This document shows positions 45,781-57,060 of a stretch of DNA of 64,000 nt, in pieces. Position numbers and translations under genes: made by a program. Within the stretch, counting starts at the first letter, position 1. Each line of letters opens with the position of its first letter. This DNA comes from Brachycybe producta. Its lineage: Eukaryota > Arthropoda > Diplopoda > Playtdesmida > Andrognathidae. The stretch lies in contig JAUPFP010000007.1 in assembly GCA_036925085.1 (NCBI GenBank), positions 1,456,247 through 1,520,246 of the forward strand, read 5' to 3'. Under the pieces are notes generated by a model, which saw only the letters and a list, made by a program, of their open reading frames with translations, had not been told where the DNA came from and ran no database searches.

Positions 45781-46970
45781 CAACTGTCATTCAGTTTAAA
45801 ATGAAAATTCCAAATATATTACCTGTCACAAGACTGTTTTATTAGCTTATTACATTTGAGATATTATTATTATGTGACTATAATTTTTCAATGTTTATTA
45901 ACGTTTAAATTCCATGTCGTTAATTATTATTACTTTTATAGTTATATACTAATATAATAATTAAAATTATCTTTTTTTAAAAACAAAAACCCTTCTGAAC
46001 GTTAATGTCCAATTATAATTATCATCATCTGATAAACTTCTTTAACTAGTTTTCTCTTTTGTTGTTAAATTTATGATGCCCAGGTTAAGTTTTGCTTTCA
46101 AGAATAATTGTTATATGAAATTGTATAAATTTCAACGAGAAAAAAATATTTCTATTATTATAACGTTTGATTATAATAAAAAGCCATTGAAATCATTAGA
46201 ATTTTTTTAAGGTGTTAAGAATGTGGTTTTTTTTATCATTCGATTTCCAACAGGTCAAGTGGTGGTGGTCACCACTATTTTATTATACGAAATGGCATTC
46301 CTCCCTCTCCTCATTACCAGTTAAATTTGGTATCAATCTACCTTGAAATGTTCAAATTGGTCACTAGTCTGCTTGACTAGTCTGCACACACACATTGACC
46401 ATTGGTCAGTTTTAATAAAACTTTTGACAGTTTTAAAATTGTTTTTTTTTTCTGGGCCATTGTGATAATGATTGACAAGGTAACAACAAATGTCCATATG
46501 TAAATGTCTTACGTCTTTAAATATATATATCAAAATGTATTATTATTATTATTATAATTATTATTATTTTTAAAAAAAATCTTAAGCCTTTGATAAAAGT
46601 CCGAATCTGGGTTAACTTCCTTCCGCACTACAATTGAAACTGAAATTTCTCACCTCGAACAAGAAAGATAAAAAAAACCTCCACATTTTTACGATTGAAA
46701 GTGAAAAAAAGAGAAAAAAAATGTAAATTTCAGAGGACACCCTGGTGGGTAGTAGAACATAATGAATAAATAATGAAATACTTTTTGTATACGATTTATC
46801 TTTTTTTTATTATTATTATTTGGGTGTTTTTAAATCTTTAAAATAATATGCAAATTAGTAACAAATAATGTTCAATCCATATTTCAGTTTGGTTTATCAC
46901 TCACTATCTTTCTATGTAGTTTGAAAGGTTTTTTATATCAGTTATTATATTTGAAAGTAAGAGTCATACC
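45781..46970. other. AT-rich non-coding stretch
   Basis: No gene recognised; (ATT)n-like tracts near 46540 and 46810. Confidence 0.45.
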
Positions 46971-47070
46971 TCACTTAACGATAGGGATCCGTGTACCTAA
47001 TAATATGTAGAAAATACTGTATATAAGTAGTACAATTCGGGGAAACCAAGATAAATATGGGAGAAAAAAG
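46971..47070. other. Single pogo/Tigger-like end
   Basis: GTCATACCTCACTTAACGAT resembles the terminal repeat of the element at 51645-52691. No matching right end is found, so this is a broken copy. Confidence 0.4.
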
Positions 47071-47277
47071 ACAGGCATTTAGAAATCGGAACGAACACAA
47101 GTTGGCTCCGCCCTTTTTATGACGACCGGCAACTTCTAATTGGTTTGCTGTGTAATTCGACGTTGAAAAGGGCGGAGCATGTGACGTCAGACTACATAAC
47201 CAACCAATTAGAAGTTGTCGGTCGTCATAAAAAAGGGCGGAGCCAATTGAAGTTCTCTCCTATTTCTAACTGCCTGT
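47071..47277. mobile_element. Family A foldback element, copy 6
   Basis: 207 bp, ends ACAGGCATTTAGAAATCGGA and TCCTATTTCTAACTGCCTGT; centre CATGTGACGTCAGAC. The flanks do not match each other, so this copy may have been rearranged. Confidence 0.92.
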
Positions 47278-47289
47278 CTACAGTATAGC

Positions 47290-47757
47290 ATCGATTATCG
47301 GAATGTCGGTTATCGGAATGAATTTTTTTTTACTTATTTTTATGGAAATACTACTTATGGAAATAAAAAACATTCTTGAAATCGGTTTTTTCTTACTTTT
47401 ATCCACTGGTTTTTTTTAATGAGAGTTCGATTATACGAACCGATTATCAGAACTAATCATGTAGAACTCCATGTTAAATCTCATAGGACCAAAAAAAAAC
47501 CCATTCCACGAACATTTGAAGAACTCTCGTTAAAAATCACTTAAAGCAGTAACAACAAAAATAGCACGTGCATTATTGTATAAGCTTCACGCTGATTCCT
47601 TTTTATAAGCTTAGCCCGTGCAATTATTTTTCTATATTAATTTTTATGTGACTTCACACATACCTGGATAAAACCCATTTTTATACCAACAACGATCGCA
47701 GCGCCTACATTCGGCGAAATTATGTAATAAAACACTGTATCTAGGCTCTTAATATTT
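47290..47757 (-). mobile_element. Family S element, inverted shorter copy
   Basis: Reverse complement of parts of 32279-33186: GCAGCGCCTACATTCGGCGA, ATTTTTATGTGACTTC, AGCACGTGCA and CTCCATGTTAAATCTCATAGG. Ends with GTATCTAGGCTCTTAA. It has about one tandem unit instead of three. Confidence 0.65.
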
Positions 47758-47889
47758 AAATTCATTTAACTTAAGTTATAGATTAGTCATAAGAAGTTCA
47801 GAATCACACAAACTGAATTTTTAGTAAAGTTTATGACATTTTTTTTTCTTCATGAGAATAAACATGCTATGATATAATGAACTCTTGAT

Positions 47890-48096
47890 ACATGCAGTTA
47901 GAAATAGGAGAGAACTTCAGTTGGCTCCACCCTTGTTATGAGGACCGGCAACTTCTAATTGGTTTGTTGTGTGGTTCGACATTGGAAAGGGCGGAGCAAG
48001 TGAAGTCAGACTACATAACCAACCAATTAGAAGTTGCCGGTCGTCATAAAAAGGAGTGGAGCCAACTGAAGTTCTTCCCGATTTCTAACTGCCTGT
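47890..48096. mobile_element. Family A foldback element, copy 7
   Basis: 207 bp, ends ACATGCAGTTAGAAATAGGA and TTCCCGATTTCTAACTGCCTGT in shortened form. Perfect 9-bp duplication ACTCTTGAT at 47881-47889 and 48097-48105. The usual central TGACGTCA is mutated to TGAAGTCA here. Confidence 0.95.
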
Positions 48097-48105
48097 ACTC
48101 TTGAT

Positions 48106-49430
48106 TACTTTAAAAAAAAAGGACCCAAAACAGCGATAAAATGGCCCCACCCCCTCTCACAACAAACAATCAAAAACTATTTAGGCAACTGTTTCTACCA
48201 AACACACAAAGAATGTTTTTGCTATTTAAGTGTATTTACAATAAAAAGATAACAAAACACAATTACTTGTATTTACTTTGATAATATCTCATTGTTTTTT
48301 TTCAATTTATATTTATAAAAGAATAATTACTTTTATTAATTAAGAAGAAAATAAAGATTACCAAATTAAGAAGAATGTATAAGATGGTATTTAACAAACA
48401 CAAGAATTTATATTATTCTATTTTGATTGTTCATGTAATAATGTTCTTCTTATGTAATATAGGAATGTTATTTTAATATATAATAAAACAAAAATTCCAT
48501 TGTTTTTCTTTTATTGAAAATAAACGAAAAATCATTTTCACTTTCAGTGACAGCCATTTTTTTTTTGTATGGATTCTAATAATTGATGTGTCCTGTTCAT
48601 TTTTTTTTTCGGTTGTTTATTTTCACTTGAATGCTTTTAAAAATGTCTTCTTCCTCTTTGGAATTTATATTAACTTTTGATACTTTTTCACCATAAAAAA
48701 CATTTGACATTAATACTTGCTCCGAAACATAAAAAGAAGTCATTTTTGTTTCATTACTAACTTACCTAGAACTTATTATGTATGTTGTGTGCAATGACCA
48801 CTGACCAGTGAGTCACACACAAGTAGAGAGTGGACACCTGAAAGAGAAAACAATAGAAAAGGAATTTTCAAGTAACAAGTTATTCCGACAAAAAAAATAT
48901 TTTGTATGCAAAATGCCACATGATTAGAAATAAAAGATACATTTTTACGACATTTATAAAAGAAAAAGAAAATTTATCTGTAAAAGAAAACAGAAAATTA
49001 AGTGTCCGGAAACAACATTGTGGGTGGAGCTGTCTGTAATGAAAATATGTCAGTGAACTATGCTAGCTCCACTTACCCTTTCTCAAGAAAGAAAGCATCT
49101 AATCCACATATTAGTTTTCTCAAGAAAATGAAATTTGGTGACCTTCAGTGTAAAGGTTAAATATATAAAGAATATCTACATCTTTGCTTCTTGGCTTATA
49201 AATATGAGGCTTTGAAGCTTTCTATAGTCTGAAATATTTGATAAAAAAATCGCAAACTAAAATCAAGCATATCCGGAAATTGCTTTTATTTTAAACAAAT
49301 GACTAAAAGGTGGCGCAATCACCCTTCTCGATTTTAACACAAAAACATTTTAAGCTAGTGCTAAACTCATCTACTTTCACATTTAAAAGACGACCCTCAA
49401 TTTCCTCGCTTCCACTACACACACTTAATG
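48106..49430. other. AT-rich non-coding stretch
   Basis: No gene or element recognised. Confidence 0.45.
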
Positions 49431-49516
49431 CAGTTACATAACTAAAGGGTTTGTGAAATTTTCACTCATTCAGTCAAAAATTGAGTGCTCTCCCTCTAGC
49501 CGCCATATTGTTTGTA

Positions 49517-49606
49517 GGCTAAATTTGTTTGAACAATGGAGTTACCTCAACTGCATTGCACTGTGTAATGCAGTTGAGTTAACCCCAATTGTTCAGAAGT
49601 TTAGCC
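49517..49606. other. 90-nt hairpin, miRNA-precursor-like
   Basis: GGCTAAA..GAACAATGGAGTTACC..CAACTGCATT pairs with AATGCAGTTG..AACCCCAATTGTTC..TTTAGCC, with a 9-nt loop GCACTGTGT and few bulges. Size and shape fit an animal miRNA precursor. A tiny foldback transposon is the alternative. Confidence 0.5.
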
Positions 49607-49744
49607 AAGTTTCATGTAACCACCTTTGTTTCCACTAGAAAAAGTTAAATGTGGTTAACTTTTAACTGCGGTTAATTTTTGTAGTGGCAACGAGGTATTA
49701 GTATTTACGAGGTCTTTATTAAATTGCCATGTATTGTCTTTGAG

Positions 49745-50155
49745 TGGGTTCATCGAGGTGCCTCGTCGACAAGTCCTGAGTAATGTCGTCCGACTCGCGA
49801 GCAGCGATACAAGTATCACGAGTAACGCAAACCAAGGGCTCGTCTGGCTCCAGCTGGTGTCGGTACATCAAAGAGGTGCTCGTCAATACAAATGATTGGA
49901 CGGGGGCAAGTGCAGTTTTGTTGACTCGGCGCTGTACTCATGGCTTTTCTCCCAAGTTCCCAACAATGAGTGCAGGAAAATAAAACTTGCAGTGGTAATC
50001 AAACACTTCGCCACTGTTCACGGGATCCGCACGAGTTAAAGCATCTCGAGTAATTAAGCTCTCGAGACTGACAAGAACACGAGCCCGAACCCGGCAAGTC
50101 AACCAAGGATGCAAGCACAGAGCCCGAGCACGAGTAGTCTGAACGCACCCTTAAA
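49745..50155. other. GC-rich island unlike its surroundings
   Basis: About 410 bp near 50% GC in a ~30% GC neighbourhood. Repeats the words CTCGAG, CGAGCCCGA, GACTCG and CACGAG. The right end, read on the minus strand, is AAGGGTGCGTTCAGACTACT, which looks like a transposon terminus; a matching left end is not clear. The plus-strand frame inside (66 codons) has no recognisable domain. Confidence 0.45.
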
Positions 50156-51640
50156 AAAAACATAATAGCTCAACATGTGAGCCATTATATGAGGACTTTT
50201 TTTTTCTCCTTAGGGCCATTGGTTGACCACCTCTTGTCATCAGTTCACAACAGATGGCCACACCTGAGTAACTCACACCTATGAAACGAAAACTGAGACA
50301 CTGAAATAAAGAATTAATTAATGAATCATCATCATCATGATCCATTGTAGAGTGTGGAATGCGGCGTCTTTTCATATGACCTGCTGCTCTCGCATCGGCC
50401 ATTTTCTTTTATGATCTCAAACAAATGTTACACAATGTTGCATCAAACAAAAAGAAAAACATTAACCTCTATCCATTTTTAATTCATCAATTTTCATCAG
50501 AACTAATTCTCTAATAAGAAAAAATAAATAAATTAATATTCTTTTTCCGGACACAAACGGAGCATTTCAACTTTAATTTCATTTAACTAGATTATTAAAC
50601 TCATTATTTACCTACATTACTAATAGTATTTCTTTATATAAAGTACATATAATCCCAAAAAAAAAATATGTTAATTACTAATTAACTAAAATTAAGATTT
50701 AAATTTTGAACGTTGTATTGTATCCACACCATATTAATCGAATTCTAAATGATTATTTTAATCGCACATTCTTGTAAAAAATACACAAATTAAAATCAGA
50801 ACACAAATCTCATGTTTTATTTTATTCATTTAATTTTTAATCAAAAGCTTTTCTTATAAAAAAAAATATGCAAAAGTACAAATTACAATAAGATGAAAAA
50901 AAAAACACCAAAAAGTTTCCTTTTTTTTGTTGTGGTTTATAAAAAAAAACTAGAAATATATTTACAAAAACATAAAAAAAGAAACTGAAAAACACATCAA
51001 ATCTGAGCATAAGATAACATACACACAAAAAAGTAGGAGGGCCATCATGCCAAAGAGAGATAGAACGAGCCACAAAAATCAAATCAATGTGATTCAGATA
51101 AGAAGATTATCAAAAAAAAAAAAATAATAATAACGAACCACACCTTCTATTTGTTATTGTGTGTGACGTCACATTACCAAATGATTTTCACAATTAATTA
51201 TAAGCACAACAGGTGTAATAATAACTTCTTATAATAATAATGATAATTACATAAAAGACAAGAGACACATAAAACACAATACAAAACAATTGTGACAAGT
51301 ATAAAAAAAATGTCCACCCACATAAAAACATCATTTTTCAGTAGCCCCCCCCCCCCCACACACACATTTCATTTTTAATTTTAAAACATATTAATTTCAC
51401 TCTATACACATTGTGTTATTATTATTGTTCCATTAAGAAGCAACTTTATTAACAACAACAACAACAACAATCGTTTCTATCATTCAATTACAATGTTGTC
51501 ATAACACTTTTATTATCTTATTATTAATGGATATAATAATTAATAACTACAAACAAAACAAACAAAAAACGAATATTGGGGAGTTGAGTTTTTACGATCA
51601 GAAGTTAACTTTTATCTCTAAATGTAACGTTAATTTCATA
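50156..51640. other. AT-rich non-coding stretch
   Basis: CATCATCATGATC near 50328 and a C11 run near 51347. No gene recognised. Confidence 0.45.
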
Positions 51641-51897
51641 AATACAATCATACCTCGTTTAACGATAGATATGGGTTCCTGCATTAATCGGCATTATTAA
51701 TCTAATCATCGTTAACTAAGCCATTAACGGAGTCAATGCAATTTTAAAAAAGGCGCTTTCTTGTTTCTATAACACAGCTACCAATAGAGCGAAAGACTTA
51801 AACATCAACACTCATCAGACACATTCTAATGGCGACCCGGAATCTCTCCGAGAGCCATGTGAATTTGGGAGTGTTACAAAAGCTACATGTATACATA

Positions 51898-52295
51898 AAG
51901 CTTAAACTTCATTCACGCGACGTCGAGCGACCTACCTCAAGCGAGCATCAGCGCACATGCGTGTCTTCATACCATATACAAGCAACTATTAGCGACTTGT
52001 CAAAGCGTCTCAACTTGCTACTCAGTCGCCAAGCTTATGTTCAAACGAAAGCTTCAGGTCGCAAACGTTTCAAGTCGCTACCCAACAACCAATCAGAGAC
52101 CAGATTTTGTTGCATATGGCGTCTTTGACGCCATTTTATATGACATCACACACCATGAAGACACGCCCAAAACGCTTGTAGGTGCAGCACATATGTAGTG
52201 TGTGCCAGCGACTAGCGACTTGCTCCTTCAAGTCGTTATGCTAGTCACTAGTCGCAGACGCTACGCTCAAGGTAGCAGGTATGAAGTTCCAGCTT
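51898..52295. mobile_element. Foldback element M, nested
   Basis: Ends AAGCTTAAACTTCAT and ATGAAGTTCCAGCTT; between them inverted parts AAGCGAGC / GCTACGCTC and GCGACTTG / CAAGTCG. About 400 bp with higher GC and repeated GCGACT/AGTCGC words. Non-coding. Confidence 0.65.
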
Positions 52296-52317
52296 AAGAG
52301 TTTTGTCAACTATAGAG

Positions 52318-52622
52318 AGCCGTAACTAGCTAATTTTTTGCGCCCGAGGCAAAACTAAAACTGGCGCCTTCTTAGTATTGTCATTCTAGTCTACCTTGCA
52401 CATCTATATTTCAGTGCTCTTAAAATTTAGCGCCACTGTTGTATAATCATTTTAGTTACATTGCGCCTCTTGAGCTTTGCAAACCAAGCTAATAAATAAA
52501 ACTGGCGCTCCTTTCGTATCATTAAACATTATAGTATATTTTGCGACCTCATTTCTGAGCTCTGAGCTTTGTGCGGCTGAGACAAGTGCTGCACTCACCT
52601 TGCCCTAGAGTTACGGCTTTGA
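52318..52622. mobile_element. Foldback element N, nested
   Basis: Ends AGCCGTAACTAG and CTAGAGTTACGGCTTT. Interior has repeated AAACTGGCGCC and TTGCGCC words. About 305 bp, non-coding. Confidence 0.6.
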
Positions 52623-52693
52623 GAGTCTGATCAACTACGTTATAACGAGGTATATCGTTTTCAGAGATAACGGTTAAGCGAGGTATGACTGTA

Positions 52694-53029
52694 ACTCAAA
52701 AGAACATCACAGAAATCCATAATTGGATCCGAGATCTTGAAAACTCAAATTATATTTATGTAAAAAAAAATATGAAAAGTTTTATTATTGACTACGTTTT
52801 TTTTTAATATCACAATTTTTTATATCAAATTTTTTTTTGTTGGCTTTGTAATAATCAGCATTTAAAATAATAATTCAAAATCAAGATTATTAATTATTAT
52901 TATTATTATTATTGTATATAAAAACACAAAATGAGAAACAATTGATAAAATGAAAAACAAAACAAAAAAACCCGGAATTTTTTTCTTCTTCTCAGTTCAT
53001 TGATCCATTCATTTTATACGCATTGTTAA

Positions 53030-53065
<36 letters not shown>

Positions 53066-53200
53066 AAACAAAATCGGAATTTTCAATTGAAATTTCATTT
53101 GAAAAACCTCAATAAAAATATACTTAAGAAGTTGTTGGTTTTAAATTGTCAACACACGCATTGAGCTATGATTATTCATGTTTTTCAAAAGCAAAATTTA
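52694..53200. other. AT-rich stretch with (ATT)n
   Basis: Pure ATT triplets at about 53027-53064; otherwise featureless. Confidence 0.5.
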
Positions 53201-53204
53201 AAGA

Positions 53205-53395
53205 GAAACTTGAAACTAGAAGGGGTAACTCGATCATTTAAAAGGTATTTTCATGTTGACATCTTTAAATTAAGCAATTTATACATTAGGAGTTTGATAA
53301 TGAATAATCATAACTTTAAGCAGACGATATTGTTTTTTTTTTTTTAAAAAGTTTATTTTGAAAGATATCGATATGAAAAAAAATACCATTAACAT
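53205..53395. mobile_element. Family F element, copy 2
   Basis: GAAACTAGAAGGGGTAACTC, ATTTTCATGTTGACATCTTT, then GCAGACGATATTG, AAAAAGTTTATTTTGAAAGA. The right end is replaced by the start of family E copy 6. Confidence 0.65.
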
Positions 53396-53577
53396 GTCAC
53401 AAAATTGTATGACTGTCATATTATTATGAAAATTAGTCAATGGCAGTCAAATATAAGAATATTTGTCATAATAATATTTTTTTGTAAACTTGTTTTTGTG
53501 ACAAGTCCGAAGGTTATGAGCTAGATATGACAATTTACTTTCCTATGATGATTATCTTTCTGTAATAATGTGGTCTC
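53395..53577. mobile_element. Family E element, copy 6
   Basis: GTCACAAAATTGTATGACTG, GTCATAATAATATTTTTTTG, GAGCTAGATATGACAATTTA, AATAATGTGGTCTC in family order. Confidence 0.65.
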
Positions 53578-54320
53578 TTTGAGTTTTGACTGTAAAAAAT
53601 AAAAGATTAATTGCTTATATTTTTTGGCAGCCATCTTTGAAATGAATAGATAATGATAGGGTCATAACCTAGAAGATATTTTATATTTTACTTAATATTC
53701 AGAACACTCAATTTTATTTTGTTTTGTTTGATCATTATTGTTTTGTAACAAAAATACATTTAAGTGATTGAAGGTATTTAAAAAAAAAAAAATCTCAAAC
53801 CAGTGAGAAATAATAAGAAATAAGATGACATCCTGATGACCTAATACAAGAAACCTTGTTTTCCTCCCCCCTTCCAATATACACATGTATAACCATGACA
53901 TTTGTTCAAAATTTCAATTCCATCATCATCATCATCATCCAGGACATGACTTCAACAAAAGGATGATCCAAACTGTGACGGATGTTGTTAAATTAATTTA
54001 ATTTAACCTTAATTTTTAACTCATGAGGACCTCTTGAATCAGACCAGAAATTTCTCTCTTTTTCTCTCTTTCAGGGTTTTTTTTAATTTCTTTCTACTCA
54101 GTACATAAAATGTAATGCAACATAATTATTTGACACCCCCCCCCCCCCAAATTCCCTGTTTAACACCAAATTATGGCTCACAAATTAGCAATGACCTTTA
54201 TAAAGAAGGTGTTGGATAAGAACGGAAAAATGTAATTTTCTTAAATCACAAATCATCGAGAACATTAAAAGAGTAACTTTTAATTGCATTAAAACATTGG
54301 TATCAGTTTGACTATATGGA
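53578..54320. other. Non-coding stretch
   Basis: CATCATCATCATC near 53925 and a C12 run near 54137. No gene recognised. Confidence 0.45.
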
Positions 54321-54326
54321 ATTAAA

Positions 54327-54646
54327 AAGGTTCCGATTTTTATGCAAATATTTCAAGCAAATGTTTCCAAATTTTTGGCCTCAAGTGTGCCCAATATTGC
54401 GAAGTAATCATCATTATTAAGAGCAACTGCATTAATGCTTTTTTTTTTCTAATCAAAAAGGTTAGGTTAGAGGCTAGATGTATGGTTACTATCAATTACC
54501 AACTAGAGTTCTAGCCTCTAACCAGTATTTTTGAGTGGAAACAATTGTTGGTCGCGATTATAAACCGGGATTGTTACTTCACAATTGGTTCCTGTGCCAC
54601 ACATTGAGAAACATTTGCTTTGATATTTGCATAAAAATTCCAGCCC
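54327..54646. mobile_element. Family D foldback element, copy 5
   Basis: Right end GCATAAAAATTCCAGCCC before TA; left end mutated (TTCCGATTTTTATGCAAAT). Inner arms GGTTAGAGGCTAGATG and CTAGCCTCTAACC. Confidence 0.8.
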
Positions 54647-55600
54647 TACTGCCAATTATAGTTCATAATTTATCAGAAAACCGGAAACAAACTTTAGAAA
54701 ATTTAGATTTCACTCAGAAACATAACTTTTTTGTGTTATATTAATTTTTTTTAAAAAAATGAATTAAATTTTTTAAAAAAAATCACAAATGTATTTTTCC
54801 CATAAGAAAATCCATTGTGATATTATTTCTGATTCGCAATTAAAGATAACATTTTTTTTTTTTGAAAAAAATGTAAAATCAATATCATGTACAACAAAAA
54901 AAACCCCTCATGTACAAAAGAATTGAATTTTAAAGTCATTTTTTTTCATATAAAAATCTAATTTAAAAAAAGAAAAACTTGAAACTTTTAAAATCTAATC
55001 ATATTAAAAGTCCTTCTCTTTCATGTTTTGTAATTTAAATATTAAAATTAAATCAGATATTTCTAATCATATTTGATAATATGTTTATTAAATTTATTCA
55101 TGTCATAATGAGGAAATAATTCATTTAAGAATAAATTAATAACAATTTTCATAACAAAAATTCTTTTTTGCACGAAGTATAATAAAACAATTGTTGAAAT
55201 TTTTATCTCAATTCTCATCACACCTTTAAAAAAAATATTTCAAAGGAGAATTAGAAAAAAAGAAAAGAAAAATTATGAGAAAACAATAACCAAAAAAAAA
55301 ATATATTTAAAGAACGGAACAAGAAAAAAACTAGAATCAAAAACACAAGAATTTTTTCAATAACCTTCTCAAAAATAATTTTGTGAGAAAATTCTCTTAA
55401 AAATTTGTTTCACGAACGAAAAACCAAATTGAAAATAAAAATTGAAAACCAAAAAAAAAAACAAGAAATTTTTTTTTCGTAACTTTTTTTTTAGTTTTTT
55501 TTTTTTTGTAAATTTTCAATGTTTTATTTGAAATGACTAATTGCATTCCAGATTTATGGAAAAAAACTTGCGGCCATATTCTAAAACGAAAAAAAATGTG
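54647..55600. other. AT-rich non-coding stretch
   Basis: Long A and T runs. No gene recognised. Confidence 0.5.
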
Positions 55601-55616
55601 TAAACGCCTCTTGAAC

Positions 55617-55822
55617 ACAGGTAATTAGAAATCGGGACAAACCGAAGTTGGCTCCGCCCTTTTTATGACGACCCGCAACTTTTAATTGGTTGGTTATGTA
55701 GTCTGACGTCACATGCTCTGCCCTTTTCAACGTCGAACCACACAACAAACCAATTAGAAGTTGCCGGTCGTCATAAAAAGGGCGGAGCCAACTTCTGTTT
55801 GTCCCGATTTCTAATTGCCTGT
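55617..55822. mobile_element. Family A foldback element, copy 8
   Basis: 206 bp, ends ACAGGTAATTAGAAATCGGG and CCCGATTTCTAATTGCCTGT. 9-bp duplication CTCTTGAAC / CTCTCGAAC (one mismatch) at 55608-55616 and 55823-55831. Confidence 0.94.
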
Positions 55823-55876
55823 CTCTCGAACTCTTCATTATTTTGTCTTTTAAAGCGAAATTAAGAACTTGAAAGT

Positions 55877-56125
55877 ATTTTTTTAAAAACTAGACGAGTA
55901 GCTCAATCACTTATTGACTATTTTTATGTTGATATCTTTCAAAATAAACTTTTTAAAGACAAAAATTAAAATTATCGTCTGCTTAACTTTGAGTTAATTT
56001 TAAAATTACGTAACTTTACGCGGACGATATATCTTTTAAAAAGTTTATTTTGCAAAATATCAACATAAAAATACTATTTAAGTGATTGAGCTATCTATCC
56101 TTCTAGTTTCTAAAACACTTTCTAG
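55877..56125. mobile_element. Family F foldback element, copy 3
   Basis: AAACTAGACGAGTAGCTCAA to TGAGCTATCTATCCTTCTAGTTT, inner arms ATGTTGATATCTTTCAAAAT and GCAAAATATCAACATAAAAA, and ATTATCGTCTGC / GCGGACGATAT. Confidence 0.75.
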
Positions 56126-56238
56126 TTTCTCTCTTTATAATCACGAGTTCGAAAATCACCAGTTCAATAAATCATCTTAAGCCAGAGCTAAGCTTACAAC
56201 CTTTCCATAGACACACTATAGCGAAATTTTGTCTTATA

Positions 56239-56519
56239 CCTTGTACACACACATGGATTCAAATTAAATGTGTTTATACGGAATCCCGTTAAGGACAGGA
56301 ACCCAAATAAAAATTAACTTTATTATTAATATTTTAAATTGAAATACTAAATCAATATTTTGTCAATAGTTTATATATTAGATTTAAGTATTAACTCAAT
56401 ATTTTCAGATTATTAACTGAATAAATTGAATTCGACATATTGTTTGTTTGTCCTTCACAGTGCTCTGTAGAACACGTTTATTATTTAAATGCATTTAAAT
56501 TATCAGCTGTGTGTACTAG
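56239..56519. mobile_element. Family C composite element, copy 2
   Basis: CCTTGTACACACACATGG to CAGCTGTGTGTACTAG, inner fossil B ends TACGGAATCCCGTTAAGGAC and GTCCTTCACAGTGCTCTGTA. TA on the left; right flank mutated. Confidence 0.8.
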
Positions 56520-57058
56520 ATTTTACGCTATGTTTTAAGCAACATTTTAGATTGCACTCACTAGTATTTTAAAACTTCAACTTGAACTCTCCAACCAGGT
56601 CCCAACATGACAAGATAACAGAGAAGCCCTCACAAATAACAAGGTTTTCTATAACCAACCTTTCAAGAGGATACAAGCTGAGTTCAAGTACCATGTTTCC
56701 TTCTTGAATTTAGGCCTACAATTAAAAGAAACTAGTGAAATCAAATGGTCAGGGTGGAGTCACAAAAATGTTAAAATTAGCCATTGATGATCAGGTTTTT
56801 TTTGTTTGTTTATTAAAAACCAAACCAAAAAATTAAAAAGTAGAAAACGCGTGGTCGTTCATCAAGGTTAGAAGTTCCACCCATAAACAATTTCCATCAT
56901 TTGAAAAATCTATTAGAAAAAAACTTGACCACCCAAAATATTAAAAAAAATTGTTCATAATTTCGATTCATTTCTTCTCTCTGATGACCCTGTAAATTCA
57001 CCTGCTCAAATTTTGTGTTCAAAATTTCCGTCTTGTCAATTTTAAAAGAATGCCCTTA
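56520..57058. other. Non-coding stretch
   Basis: No gene or element recognised. Confidence 0.45.
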
Positions 57059-57060
57059 TA

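Larger units (their letters stand above)
51645..52691. mobile_element. pogo/Tigger-like element hosting two foldbacks
   Basis: 1,047 bp, flanked by TA. Ends CAATCATACCTCGTTTAACG and GTTAAGCGAGGTATGACTG. Terminal repeats starting CAG.CATACCTCG are typical of pogo/Tigger-type Tc1/mariner elements. No transposase frame. The inside is largely taken up by two further inverted-repeat elements (51898-52295 and 52318-52622). Confidence 0.8.
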
